Assembly (NCBI GenBank): GCA_034111085.1
Contig: JAWUXZ010000012.1
Span: 13,524-77,523 of the forward strand
Source: Dinoroseobacter sp034111085
GTDB lineage: Bacteria > Pseudomonadota > Alphaproteobacteria > Rhodobacterales > Rhodobacteraceae
DNA: 64,000 nucleotides
Reading direction: 5' to 3'
In this document: in pieces, positions 1 to 8,314 of the stretch
Numbering within the stretch: position 1 is the stretch's first letter
Layout: each line of letters begins with the position of its first letter
Made by a program: the position numbers and the translations under genes
Notes under the pieces: generated by a model
The model's database searches: none
What the model was told of the DNA's origin: nothing
The model's input: only the letters and a program-made list of their open reading frames with translations

Positions 1-845
1 GCCAACGCGGCCACTGTTATTTCTGCCCATACCATATCCAGCTGCAACTGCCCCACCGAGACCGAGATGCGAAAGCCCATCCCAACGGTCGGTGAGCCGA
101 AGAATTCGGCCACAATCGCGCCGATTAATGCCAGAGTTGATGCAATTTTCAGCCCATTGAAAATGAACGGCATCGCAGCGGGTAAGCGCAGTTTAAACAA
201 ACCCTGCCAATAACTTGCGCCGTAGGTGTGCATCAAGTCGCGCTGCATCTTATCGGCCGCGTTCAGGCCTTGAACCGCGTTTACCAAGACCGGAAAAAAC
301 ACCATCACAACGACCACTGCGGCTTTGCTCTGCCAGCCAAAACCGAACCACATCACAAGGATCGGGGCGGTGCCGATGATTGGTAGGGCTGCCATAAAGT
401 TGCCCACGGGCAGCAAACCGGCCTGCAAAAACGGCGAACGGTCCACGGCCACGGCCATTATGATCGCCGCGACGCATCCAATCACATAGCCAGACAATGC
501 GCCCTTCACGAAGGTCTGCACAAAGTCACGCCATAAGATATGCGTCGAGGCCGCGAATTTCACTGCAATATCAGTAGGCGTAGGCAGGATCACAAACGAC
601 ACATCATAAAGGCGCACGGTCATTTCCCACAACACCAGAAGCGTGATCCCGAAAATCGCAGCTACGATCAAGCCTAGATTGGAGCGCTTTGCCAATTCCG
701 CATTAAACGCCCATGCTCCCAGCCAGACTGCCAAAATCAGCGCCAAACGCCAGTCGCTGACCAGCCAGCCTAACAGCGGCAGGACCAGCATAGCGGCCAA
801 ATCTGCGCGGATTGGTAAACGTGGAAGGGTCTCAGCCACACTCAT
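1..845 (-). CDS. ABC transporter permease, C-terminus cut by window edge
   Basis: The frame is open from an ATG at 845 to the window edge, so the C-terminus is missing. The translation is hydrophobic. It carries the cytoplasmic EAA loop of binding-protein-dependent permeases: LMHTYGASYWQGLFKLRLP followed by an IGAIVAEFFG stretch. This is the SsuC/TauC/ThiX-like permease type that imports nitrogen- or sulfur-containing small molecules. Its ATG overlaps the stop of the next permease gene (ATGA), so the two are probably translationally coupled and form a heterodimeric channel. Context with hydA, hyuC and preTA suggests a pyrimidine or a related N-compound as substrate; this is inference. The periplasmic binding protein is not in the window and probably lies to the left. 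Confidence 0.9.
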   Translation of the reverse strand, partial: MSVAETLPRLPIRADLAAMLVLPLLGWLVSDWRLALILAVWLGAWAFNAELAKRSNLGLIVAAIFGITLLVLWEMTVRLYDVSFVILPTPTDIAVKFAASTHILWRDFVQTFVKGALSGYVIGCVAAIIMAVAVDRSPFLQAGLLPVGNFMAALPIIGTAPILVMWFGFGWQSKAAVVVVMVFFPVLVNAVQGLNAADKMQRDLMHTYGASYWQGLFKLRLPAAMPFIFNGLKIASTLALIGAIVAEFFGSPTVGMGFRISVSVGQLQLDMVWAEITVAAL

Positions 846-1837
846 TGCGTCATTCCCATGCGCGTCAGCGTCAGTTTTTGCACCCAGCCGATCAAGGCCA
901 CCATGCTGGCTGCCAAGATTGCTGCGCCAAACAGCGCGCTCCAGATTTGGATGGTTTGGCCGTAATAACTGCCCGCCAACAAGCGTGCGCCGAGGCCTTC
1001 AACCGCCCCCGTCGGCAACTCGCCGACAATCGCGCCAATCAACGAGGCAGCGATCCCGACTTTCAACGAGGTAAACAGAAACGGCATCGATGCAGGCAAG
1101 CGCAAACGCCAGAAAGTTTGGAGTTTGGACGCCGAATAGGTGTGCATCAGATCCAGCTGGCTAACCTCAGGGCTGCGCAATCCGGCAACCATACCAACCA
1201 CAACAGGAAAGAAACTCAGGTAAGCCGAGATCATCGATTTTGGTATCAACCCCTGCAATCCAACAGAGTTCAGCACCACGATAATCATCGGCGCAATCGC
1301 CAAAATCGGGATGGTTTGCGAAGCAATCGCCCAAGGCATCACACTCATATCCATCGCGCGATTATGTACGATTCCGATGGCGAGAAAGATGCCCGCTACT
1401 GTGCCGATGCCAAAGCCGAGAAGCGTCGCCGACAGCGTCACCCAACCGTGGTAAACAAGGCTGCGTTTCGAAGTTACCTTCTTCATCACCGTCGTATCCC
1501 ACAACTCGGCAATCACCTGATGCGGGCTAGGAAGGCGCGGACGATCTTGGTTAAACGTAGCGCCTGCGTGCTCAAAATTATTCATCAGCAATGACACGCC
1601 ACCGAGGTCGCGGCGATTGCCGGCACCTTCTGGCTCGATCACCGCGCCTGCGCGCTCGGCATTGGTGACGGCTGTGTGAATGTTCATCGGCATCACAGCA
1701 GCATACCAAAACGCGACCAACGCAATAACGACTGTCAAAACAGCGGCCGCGCGCTTGGCGATACCGATGACCTTGGCGCGGGCTTTCGACGGCTTGTTTG
1801 CAGGTGCGCCTAAGATTGGGTCTGCTAAATCACTCAT
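842..1837 (-). CDS. ABC transporter permease
   Basis: A second inner-membrane permease of the same importer, about 331 residues. A cytoplasmic N-terminus of about 30 residues is followed by membrane segments and an EAA loop (LMHTYSASKLQTFWRLRLP). I chose the ATG at 1837 because it makes a 4-base ATGA overlap with the upstream stop, as at the neighbouring junctions; a GTG three codons earlier (1846) is also possible. Between the first two membrane segments there is a loop of about 70 residues (roughly residues 60-130), probably periplasmic. It acts with the ATPase at 2254-3087. The substrate is not visible from sequence; the pyrimidine-degradation neighbours suggest uracil, thymine, a hydantoin or a related compound. 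Confidence 0.9.
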   Translation of the reverse strand: MSDLADPILGAPANKPSKARAKVIGIAKRAAAVLTVVIALVAFWYAAVMPMNIHTAVTNAERAGAVIEPEGAGNRRDLGGVSLLMNNFEHAGATFNQDRPRLPSPHQVIAELWDTTVMKKVTSKRSLVYHGWVTLSATLLGFGIGTVAGIFLAIGIVHNRAMDMSVMPWAIASQTIPILAIAPMIIVVLNSVGLQGLIPKSMISAYLSFFPVVVGMVAGLRSPEVSQLDLMHTYSASKLQTFWRLRLPASMPFLFTSLKVGIAASLIGAIVGELPTGAVEGLGARLLAGSYYGQTIQIWSALFGAAILAASMVALIGWVQKLTLTRMGMTQ

Positions 1838-2187
1838 CGCCGCCACTCCATCCGCAACTCCGGCAAACCGTCACCGCGTCCTTCGGGCTTTTCTTCAACA
1901 GTTACAAAGCCTTCACGGTGGTAATACCGGTGCGCGTCCGTGTTCGGCCCATGGGTCCAGAGCTGTAAATAATCGCGCCCGTCCTCGACCGAAAGGTACC
2001 CTGCGACCGGATCACCGATAACCCAGAATTCCCGCATTGGTGTGCCCTTGGCCATCATCTCGGTCAGATCCGCCACATCCGGCACGTTCTTCATCCACGC
2101 AGTTCGGGTCAGCCAACCCGACACAATCCCAGCACAAGCCGGGGCGTCTTGGGGCGTTGCGCGCCGTGGGCTCAGCACATCGCTCAT
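1834..2187 (-). CDS. GNAT-fold protein lacking the acetyl-CoA loop
   Basis: A short protein of about 117-120 residues with clear GNAT-family ends. The N-terminal helix region reads RRATPQDAPACAGIV, and the C-terminal motif B region reads NTDAHRYYHREGFVTVE. Between GYLSV and DYLQLWTH the usual motif A (R/Q-x-x-G-x-G/A plus its helix, roughly 25-30 residues) is missing, with no break in frame. Known GNAT enzymes bind acetyl-CoA with that loop, so this copy may be catalytically dead or do another job. It sits between the ABC permease genes and the ATPase, overlapping the permease by 4 bases. Start codons at 2196, 2190 and 2187 are all possible; none has a strong ribosome site. Confidence 0.7.
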   Translation of the reverse strand: MSDVLSPRRATPQDAPACAGIVSGWLTRTAWMKNVPDVADLTEMMAKGTPMREFWVIGDPVAGYLSVEDGRDYLQLWTHGPNTDAHRYYHREGFVTVEEKPEGRGDGLPELRMEWRR

Positions 2188-2253
2188 CATGCGCATACCG
2201 AGGTAATTCCGACGGGGTAAAGAGGTGGTACCGCCCCCAATTTTCGTCCCAAA

Positions 2254-3087
2254 TCAGTCATCCATATGCCCTGCGCGCAAGCCTTCGCGGACCCGGTGCG
2301 CCACCTCGATAAACTCAGCGGAATCCCGAATATCAAGCGGTCTATCCAAGGGCAGTGGGCTATCAATCACATCCGTAATACGGCCCGGGCGGGGGCTCAT
2401 CACGACGATCTTGGTGCTCAGATATACCGCTTCCGGGATCGAGTGGGTGACAAAGGCAATAGTTTTTTGCGTTCGTTTCCAGAGGGCTAGAAGTTGCTCG
2501 TTCAAATGGTCTCGCACGATCTCGTCCAGTGCGCCGAACGGCTCGTCCATCAGCAACAAATCGGCGTCAAACGCCAAGGCCCGCGCAATCGAAGCACGCT
2601 GCTGCATCCCGCCCGACAACTGCCAAGGAAATTTCTTCTCAAAGCCAGACAGCTCGACCAATTCCAGAACCCGCGCGACGCGTGTCGCCTGCTCTGCTGC
2701 AGAAAACCCCATAATTTCAAGCGGTAACGAAATGTTTTTGCCAATCGTCCGCCACGGATAAAGCCCCGCCGCTTGGAACACATACCCATATGACCGCGCT
2801 TGGCGCGCAGCATCCGGGGTCATACCATTGACCGTCAGACTGCCTTCGGTGGGATGTTCAAGCGCTGCAATCGCACGTAAGAATGTCGTCTTACCGCAAC
2901 CCGAAGGGCCGATGAAGGAAACAAAATCTCCCTTATTTATCTGTAGGTTAACGTCCCGCAAGGCATGGACTGGGCCATCATTTGTCTCAAACGTCAGCGA
3001 AACACCATCGGCCAAAATCACCGGCTCAGCCTCTGCCGCACCCGGAGCTTTGTCCGCAAACCCTTCAATCTCGTCCTGGCTGAGCAC
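2254..3087 (-). CDS. ABC transporter ATP-binding protein (NrtD/SsuB type)
   Basis: The cytoplasmic ATPase that powers the two permeases. The expected motifs appear in order: Walker A (GPSGCGKTTF), Q-loop (YVFQAAGLYPW), signature (LSGGMQQRASIARAL), Walker B (LLLMDEPFGALDE) and the H-loop histidine (FVTHSIPEA). This is the NrtD/SsuB/TauB type. I start it at the GTG at 3087, 6 bases after the hydA stop codon. A longer frame from 3156 would overlap hydA by more than 60 bases, and its extra residues look like hydA read out of frame. It continues the hydA operon on the minus strand. Confidence 0.88.
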   Translation of the reverse strand: MLSQDEIEGFADKAPGAAEAEPVILADGVSLTFETNDGPVHALRDVNLQINKGDFVSFIGPSGCGKTTFLRAIAALEHPTEGSLTVNGMTPDAARQARSYGYVFQAAGLYPWRTIGKNISLPLEIMGFSAAEQATRVARVLELVELSGFEKKFPWQLSGGMQQRASIARALAFDADLLLMDEPFGALDEIVRDHLNEQLLALWKRTQKTIAFVTHSIPEAVYLSTKIVVMSPRPGRITDVIDSPLPLDRPLDIRDSAEFIEVAHRVREGLRAGHMDD

Positions 3088-3092
3088 CCGCG

Positions 3093-4547
3093 CTACACCC
3101 CCGTTGCCGGAATGCCGGTCCGCACCACCGGTGTCGGTGCGGTCAATTCTTTCCACGTACTCAACGCCTTATTGACCGTGCCATTGGCCTCACGCGCCAC
3201 AAACTGGCCGTGGCCTTCCTGCGTGCGGATCTCGCCATCATAGACCGCGACATGTCCACGCGTCAGGGTAAAGCGCGGCAGGCCTTTGACCTGATGTCCC
3301 TCGAACACATTGTAATCAATGGAGGATTGTTGGTTAGACGCAGAAATTGTTTTCGACTTCTCAGGGTCCCACACAACCAAATCCGCATCCGAACCCACAA
3401 GAATGGCCCCCTTCTTCGGATAGCAGTTCAGAATCTTCGCAATATTGGTCGAGGTCACTGCCACGAACTCATTCGGCGTCAAGCGCCCCGTGCCAACCCC
3501 TTGTGTCCAGAGCAGCGGCAAGCGATCTTCCAAGCCCCCGGTTCCATTGGGAATTTTCGAGAAATCACCAAGCCCCGAGCGTTTCTGTTCAGTTGTAAAT
3601 GCGCAGTGATCCGTGGCCACAACCGACAGCGATCCACTCATCAAACCCGCCCAAAGACTGTCTTGGTGCTTTTTGTTGCGAAACGGTGGCGACATTACAC
3701 GGCGCGCGGCATGGTCCCAATCCTTGTCGAAATACTCGGACTCGTCGAGGATCAGGTGCTGAATCAACGGCTCCCCCCAAACGCGTTTACCCTGCATTCG
3801 TGCGCGACGGACCGCTTCATGTGCCTCTTCACAGGATGTATGCACAACATATAGTGGCACGCCTGCCATATCAGCGATCATAATTGCGCGGTTCGTCGCT
3901 TCGCCTTCGACTTGCGATGGGCGAGAATATGCGTGCGCTTCGGGTCCAGTGTTGCCCGCTGCGAGCAGCTTAGCCGTCATTTCCGCTACAACATCGCCGT
4001 TTTCGGCATGGACCATGGCAATACCACCAAGTTCAGCTAAGCGGTTGAAAGACGAGAACAATTCGTCGTCATTCACCATCAATGCGCCCTTGTAGGCCAG
4101 GAAGTGTTTGAAGGTGGTAATGCCGCGGTCCTGAATGACCGATTTCATGTCGTTAAAGACCTGCTCGCCCCACCACGTCACCGCCATGTGGAACGAGTAA
4201 TCGCAGTTCGCACGCGTCGATTTGTTGTCCCACCGCTTGAGCGCATCATGCAGCCCTTCGCCTTGATTTGGCAGGCAAAAATCGACAACCATCGTGGTGC
4301 CACCCGCCAGACCAGCGCGCGTTCCACTCTCGAAATCATCCGTAGAATAGGTGCCCATAAACGGCATCTCAAGATGCACATGCGGATCAATTCCGCCGGG
4401 CATGACGTAGCAGCCGGTCGCGTCCAATTCCTCGCCACCGCTCAAGTTAGGGCCGATCTCGGTGATCACCCCGTCCTCGATCCGCACATCCGCCTTATAG
4501 CTCAGATCGGCGGTGACGACGGTTCCGTTCTTGATGATCTTGGTCAT
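3093..4547 (-). CDS. hydA: Dihydropyrimidinase / D-hydantoinase
   Basis: Cyclic-amide hydrolase of the amidohydrolase superfamily, 484 residues, the usual length. It opens dihydrouracil or dihydrothymine to the N-carbamoyl-beta-amino acid. Visible metal ligands are H56 and H58 in GGIDPHVHLE, the probable carboxylated lysine in the stretch FKHFLAYKG (about 153), histidines in MVHAENGD and VVHTSCEEA, and the aspartate in VVATDHCAF. It lies downstream of hyuC, the next enzyme in the route, and upstream of an ABC importer. The three-step pathway is completed by preTA at 7.0-9.6 kb. Hydantoins could also be substrates, but preT/preA and RutR make pyrimidines the better reading. Confidence 0.93.
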   Translation of the reverse strand: MTKIIKNGTVVTADLSYKADVRIEDGVITEIGPNLSGGEELDATGCYVMPGGIDPHVHLEMPFMGTYSTDDFESGTRAGLAGGTTMVVDFCLPNQGEGLHDALKRWDNKSTRANCDYSFHMAVTWWGEQVFNDMKSVIQDRGITTFKHFLAYKGALMVNDDELFSSFNRLAELGGIAMVHAENGDVVAEMTAKLLAAGNTGPEAHAYSRPSQVEGEATNRAIMIADMAGVPLYVVHTSCEEAHEAVRRARMQGKRVWGEPLIQHLILDESEYFDKDWDHAARRVMSPPFRNKKHQDSLWAGLMSGSLSVVATDHCAFTTEQKRSGLGDFSKIPNGTGGLEDRLPLLWTQGVGTGRLTPNEFVAVTSTNIAKILNCYPKKGAILVGSDADLVVWDPEKSKTISASNQQSSIDYNVFEGHQVKGLPRFTLTRGHVAVYDGEIRTQEGHGQFVAREANGTVNKALSTWKELTAPTPVVRTGIPATGV

Positions 4548-4592
4548 TACTAACCCTCACTATCTTTCATTGTTCTTAATATATCCCGAGAA

Positions 4593-4609
4593 CTGGAGCA
4601 TAGCTCCAG
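4593..4609 (-). other. Stem-loop between hyuC and hydA
   Basis: A perfect 7-base inverted repeat, CTGGAGC-ATA-GCTCCAG, begins 8 bases after the hyuC stop codon in a 69-base gap. No T-run follows on the minus strand, so it is not a classical terminator. It may partly attenuate transcription or protect the hyuC message. Confidence 0.45.
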
Positions 4610-4616
4610 CGAATTC

Positions 4617-5879
4617 TCACACGACAATCTCCGCCGTCTCGACCACGGCGTGAAACAGCACGTTTGTCCCGGCGGTGGCCCATTCGGGCGAAATTTCCTC
4701 GGCCTCGTTATGCGACAACCCGTCCACACAAGGACACATCACCATCGCTGTGGGGTATACGTCGTTGATCCAGCACGCATCATGACCAGCACCGGACACG
4801 ATATCCATATGGCTGTAGCCCAACCGCTCGGCTGCATTGCGCACGGCCGCAACGCACCCCTCGTCAAAGGCGGGCGGGTCGAATTGGCCGACGATCTCGC
4901 ACGAAAATTCCACGCCGATCCCTTCGCAAAGACCCGGCGCGCGCGCGTTGAACTCGGCGACCATCGCGTTGAGTTTATCCAGCAAGTGGGTGCGCATATC
5001 GACTGTGAACACGACTTTGCCGGGGATGATGTTGCGCGAATTTGGATAGACGTCGATATGGCCGATGGCCCCCACCGCATTTGGCTGGTTCTTCATCGCA
5101 ATCTCGTGGACCAGCTCGGTTACCAGCGCCAAACCGCGCCCAGCGTTTTTGCGCATATTCATCGGTGTCGAGCCTGTGTGGCTTTCCTTGCCCGTCACCG
5201 TGCATTCGATCCAACGCAGCCCTTGGCCGTGCGTCACGACGCCGATGTCTTTATTTCCGGCCTCTAGAATTGGTCCTTGCTCAATATGCAGCTCGAAAAA
5301 CGCGTGCATTTTGCGGTCACCCACAGGCTCGTCCCCGACCCAGCCGATGCGTTTAATCTCGTCGCCGAAGCTTTTTCCTTCAGCATCGACGCGCGCGTAA
5401 GCCCAGCCTTGTGTATGCTTTCCGGCAAATACGCCGGAGGCGAGCATAGCAGGCGCGTAGCGCGTCCCCTCCTCATTGGTCCAATTCGTCACCACAATCG
5501 GATGTTTGGTCTCGATACCGAGGTCATTGAGGCTGCGAATAATCTCTAGCCCGCCAAGCACGCCCAAAACGCCGTCATACTTGCCGCCAGTTGGTTGTGT
5601 GTCCAAATGACTACCAACATATATTGGCAATGCGTCAGGGTCCGTCCCTTCACGCCGCGCGAACATATTGCCCATCGTATCGAGCCCCATGGACATGCCC
5701 GCGGCCTCACACCACGACTGAAACAGCTTGCGCCCTTCCGCGTCTTCGTCGGTCAGGGTTTGGCGGTTGTTGCCACCTGCAATACCGGGCCCGATTTTGG
5801 CCATTTCCATCAGGCTGTCCCACAGCCGCTCGCCGTTGATTTTGAGGTTCTCACCTGGCGCAGAGCTGGGTGCGGACAT
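4617..5879 (-). CDS. hyuC: M20-family amidohydrolase (beta-ureidopropionase / N-carbamoyl-amino acid hydrolase)
   Basis: A zinc-dependent amidohydrolase of 420 residues in the HyuC/allantoate amidohydrolase group. In this context it most likely releases beta-alanine (or 3-aminoisobutyrate), CO2 and ammonia from the N-carbamoyl compound made by hydA. M20 metal-site motifs are GSHLDTQPTGGKYDG, TNEEGTRYAP, ELHIEQGP, GAGHDACW and LSHNEAE. The start is supported by an AAAGG ribosome site 7 bases upstream. Its promoter region faces rutR and contains a perfect RutR palindrome about 107 bases upstream, so uracil-responsive control is likely. Allantoate amidohydrolase is the main alternative, but no other purine-degradation gene is nearby. 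Confidence 0.88.
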   Translation of the reverse strand: MSAPSSAPGENLKINGERLWDSLMEMAKIGPGIAGGNNRQTLTDEDAEGRKLFQSWCEAAGMSMGLDTMGNMFARREGTDPDALPIYVGSHLDTQPTGGKYDGVLGVLGGLEIIRSLNDLGIETKHPIVVTNWTNEEGTRYAPAMLASGVFAGKHTQGWAYARVDAEGKSFGDEIKRIGWVGDEPVGDRKMHAFFELHIEQGPILEAGNKDIGVVTHGQGLRWIECTVTGKESHTGSTPMNMRKNAGRGLALVTELVHEIAMKNQPNAVGAIGHIDVYPNSRNIIPGKVVFTVDMRTHLLDKLNAMVAEFNARAPGLCEGIGVEFSCEIVGQFDPPAFDEGCVAAVRNAAERLGYSHMDIVSGAGHDACWINDVYPTAMVMCPCVDGLSHNEAEEISPEWATAGTNVLFHAVVETAEIVV

Positions 5880-5985
5880 AGGGCAGCCTTTCTGTCATTC
5901 GCTTGGGATCAAACATCTAAGGCGGCGATCATCTCGTCCTTAAGACGAGAGGCGTTGTAGATACGCCAAGGACCGCTCGATAGTG

Positions 5986-6003
5986 TTTGACCATCTGGTC
6001 AAA
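5986..6003. promoter_or_regulatory. RutR operator (perfect palindrome)
   Basis: The 18-base sequence TTTGACCA-TC-TGGTCAAA is a perfect inverted repeat. Its inner 16 bases match the known E. coli RutR consensus TTGACCANNTGGTCAA at every defined base. It lies between the divergent hyuC and rutR genes, so it can control both. RutR releases DNA when it binds uracil or thymine. Confidence 0.9.
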
Positions 6004-6139
6004 GTCACGCTAGCACAGAGGGCCGACCAGTCAAGCGCGCCGCTGACATGGGACGAGATACATCTATGGGTCGCGCCCAATCAGCGCGACGCCTGCACGA
6101 TTTATAAGCGTGTTATGAATGGGTTGGGAGCGAAAGTTG

Positions 6140-6757
6140 ATGTCAGATACTCCAGCTCGCAAACGCAAGACCCGAATCCAAAAGCGCAACAGCGATGCAA
6201 TTTTGGAAGCTGCCCTCGACATCTTTTCAAAACAAGGTTTCCGCGGGGCAACGTTAGATGAAATCGCAGAGGCTGCGGGTCTGTCCAAGCCGAATCTGCT
6301 ATATTATTTTGACAGCAAAGAGGCGATCCATGCCGAGGTGCTCGACGGCCTCATGGACACATGGCTCGACCCACTTCGCCATCTTGACCCCGAGGGCGAC
6401 CCCAAGGCGCAACTGCTACAATACCTGCGCCGCAAGCTCGAGATGAGCCGCGATTTACCCCGCGAAAGTCGTCTGTTTGCCAATGAAATCCTCCAAGGCG
6501 CGCCTCGGATTGGCGCAGGCCTTTCAGGCGATCTGAAGACGCTTGTGGACGCAAAGGCTGAAGTCATTCGCGGCTGGTCCGACACAGGCAAGATTGCGCA
6601 GGTCGATCCGTATCACCTAATCATCTCCATCTGGGCGCTGACCCAGCATTACGCGGATTTCGAGGTGCAAGTGCGCGCCGTGCTCGGCGGCGTCGATCCT
6701 TACGAGGGGGCGGAGGCATTTCTGGAAGGCCTCTATGAAAAGCTGCTGACGCCCTAG
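6140..6757 (+). CDS. rutR: TetR-family pyrimidine-responsive regulator RutR
   Basis: About 205 residues. The N-terminal TetR helix-turn-helix (ILEAALDIFSKQGFRGATLDEIAEAAGLSK, read in two parts, about residues 20-50) is followed by the NLLYYFDSKEA core typical of RutR. The C-terminal ligand domain keeps the RutR pattern: LFANEILQGAP, SGDLKTLVDAK and ISIWALTQHYADF. I chose the ATG at 6140 because GGGAG lies 9 bases upstream; an ATG seven codons earlier has no such site. A perfect RutR operator lies upstream, which supports both identity and autoregulation. It probably represses the hyuC-hydA-ABC operon and perhaps preTA when pyrimidines are absent. Confidence 0.9.
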   Translation: MSDTPARKRKTRIQKRNSDAILEAALDIFSKQGFRGATLDEIAEAAGLSKPNLLYYFDSKEAIHAEVLDGLMDTWLDPLRHLDPEGDPKAQLLQYLRRKLEMSRDLPRESRLFANEILQGAPRIGAGLSGDLKTLVDAKAEVIRGWSDTGKIAQVDPYHLIISIWALTQHYADFEVQVRAVLGGVDPYEGAEAFLEGLYEKLLTP

Positions 6758-6954
6758 CGCCGCAGGTCCACGGGTCTGAATACATGCGTGGCTGAATATC
6801 GCGCCGCCTAAAGTTAGCGTTAACCCCTAGCAAACATTTACAGTCGATGGCCCGATCATCGACACCATCTCGCTTTTGGTCTGTTCCGCACCATCGAATG
6901 CCGCACACAATTCGTTTTCATCTGTAATCCGAATCACTTGCCCACGAGATGTTG

Positions 6955-6986
6955 GCCCAAAACTCTTCGTCCGAAGGGTTTTGGGC
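6955..6986. repeat. REP-like palindrome between convergent rutR and preA
   Basis: Two 15-base arms, GCCCAAAACTCTTCG and CGAAGGGTTTTGGGC, pair with one G-T mismatch around a 2-base loop (TC). The element lies in the 258-base gap between the ends of rutR and preA. No T-run follows on either strand. It could act as a two-way transcription barrier or be one copy of a dispersed palindromic repeat. A partial echo, TTCTTCGTCC, follows at about 6992-7001. I see nothing else in the gap. Confidence 0.65.
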
Positions 6987-7015
6987 ATGAGTTTCTTCGT
7001 CCTAAAATCGCGCCG

Positions 7016-8314
7016 TTATTCCGCCGCCTGCGCGCTTGGATTGTTCGGATGGCTCGTCCAGTTGGCATAGGTATCCTCAACCACTTTACCTGTCCTAGGA
7101 TCAACTTCACCCGGCTGCATCTCAACCATGGTGATGCAATCCTCAACTGGGCACACATTCACGCACAAGTTGCAGGCCACGCATTCCGCATCGATCACCT
7201 CAAACACGCGGTCGGCGCTCATCGAGATCGCCTGATGGGACGTGTCCTCGCACGCCGCATAGCAACGCCCGCATTTGATACAAGCGTCTTGATCGATAAC
7301 CGCTTTGGTCACGTAATTGAGGTTCAGATACTGCCAATCCGTCACATTCGGCGTCGCGCGACCGACCAGATCTGACAGCCCCATTTCCTTCTCGTCGAGA
7401 TATTGCGAAAGCCCCGAAATCATCTCTTCGACGATCTTGAACCCGTAGGTCATCGCTGCCGTGCAGACCTGCACATTCCCGGCCCCGAGCGACAAGAACT
7501 CGGCCGCATCGCGCCATGTCGTGATCCCGCCAATTCCAGATATTGGCATGCCAGCTGTCTCGGCATCACGCGCGATCTCGGCCACCATGTTAAGCGCAAT
7601 CGGCTTGACTGCCGGGCCGCAATATCCACCGTGCGATCCTTTACCGTCGATACTTGGCTCTGGGGAGAAGCTGTCCAAGTTGACCGACGTGATCGAGCTG
7701 ATCGTGTTGATCAGGCTCACGGCGTCCGCCCCACCGGTTTTCGCGGCCCTTGCGGGGTAGCGCACATCCGTAATGTTAGGCGTCAGTTTCACGATGACTG
7801 GCATGCGGGTGTACTGCTTGCACCAGCGCGCGACCATCTCAATGTATTCAGGGACTTGGCCGACAGCGGCCCCCATGCCACGCTCGGACATGCCGTGCGG
7901 GCAACCGAAATTTAGCTCGATCCCGTCGGCTCCGGTGTCCTCCACAAGCGGCAAGATGTTCTTCCAAGGATCCTCCTCGCAGGGCACCATCAGCGACACG
8001 ATCATTGCGCGATCGGGGTAGTCGCGTTTGACCGATTTGATCTCTTGCAGGTTGGTCTCTAGGGGCCTGTCGGTGATCAACTCGATATTGTTGAGGCCCA
8101 GCAAACGTCGATCCGCGCCGTATATTGCGCCGTAGCGTGGTCCGTTAACGTTCACGACATGGGGATCGAAGCCGAGTGTTTTCCAGACCACACCGCCCCA
8201 ACCAGCCTCAAACGCCCGGCGCACGTTGTATTCTTTGTCGGTGGGTGGGGCTGAGGCGAGCCAGAAGGGATTGGGGGATTTGATCCCGGCGAAGTCAGAA
8301 CGCAGGTCAGCCAT
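7016..8314 (-). CDS. preA: Dihydropyrimidine dehydrogenase subunit PreA
   Basis: FMN and iron-sulfur subunit of NAD-dependent dihydropyrimidine dehydrogenase, 432 residues. It reduces uracil or thymine to the dihydro form, the first step of the reductive pathway. The N-terminal two thirds is a dihydroorotate-dehydrogenase-like barrel (FWLASAPPTDKEYN near the start, LNFGCPHGMSERGMGA with the active-site cysteine). The C-terminus holds two 4Fe-4S ferredoxin motifs, CIKCGRCYAAC and CVACNLCVNVCP. Its ATG shares a base with the preT stop (TGATG), so the two subunits are translationally coupled. Confidence 0.95.
   Translation of the reverse strand: MADLRSDFAGIKSPNPFWLASAPPTDKEYNVRRAFEAGWGGVVWKTLGFDPHVVNVNGPRYGAIYGADRRLLGLNNIELITDRPLETNLQEIKSVKRDYPDRAMIVSLMVPCEEDPWKNILPLVEDTGADGIELNFGCPHGMSERGMGAAVGQVPEYIEMVARWCKQYTRMPVIVKLTPNITDVRYPARAAKTGGADAVSLINTISSITSVNLDSFSPEPSIDGKGSHGGYCGPAVKPIALNMVAEIARDAETAGMPISGIGGITTWRDAAEFLSLGAGNVQVCTAAMTYGFKIVEEMISGLSQYLDEKEMGLSDLVGRATPNVTDWQYLNLNYVTKAVIDQDACIKCGRCYAACEDTSHQAISMSADRVFEVIDAECVACNLCVNVCPVEDCITMVEMQPGEVDPRTGKVVEDTYANWTSHPNNPSAQAAE

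Noticed and set aside
4593..4609. Stem-loop after hyuC as a true terminator
   Set aside because: It lacks a T-run, and hydA and the ABC genes downstream have no other obvious promoter in the 69-base gap.
5888..5898. CTGTCAT upstream of hyuC as a Pho box
   Set aside because: Only one half-site is present, with no 11-base repeat.
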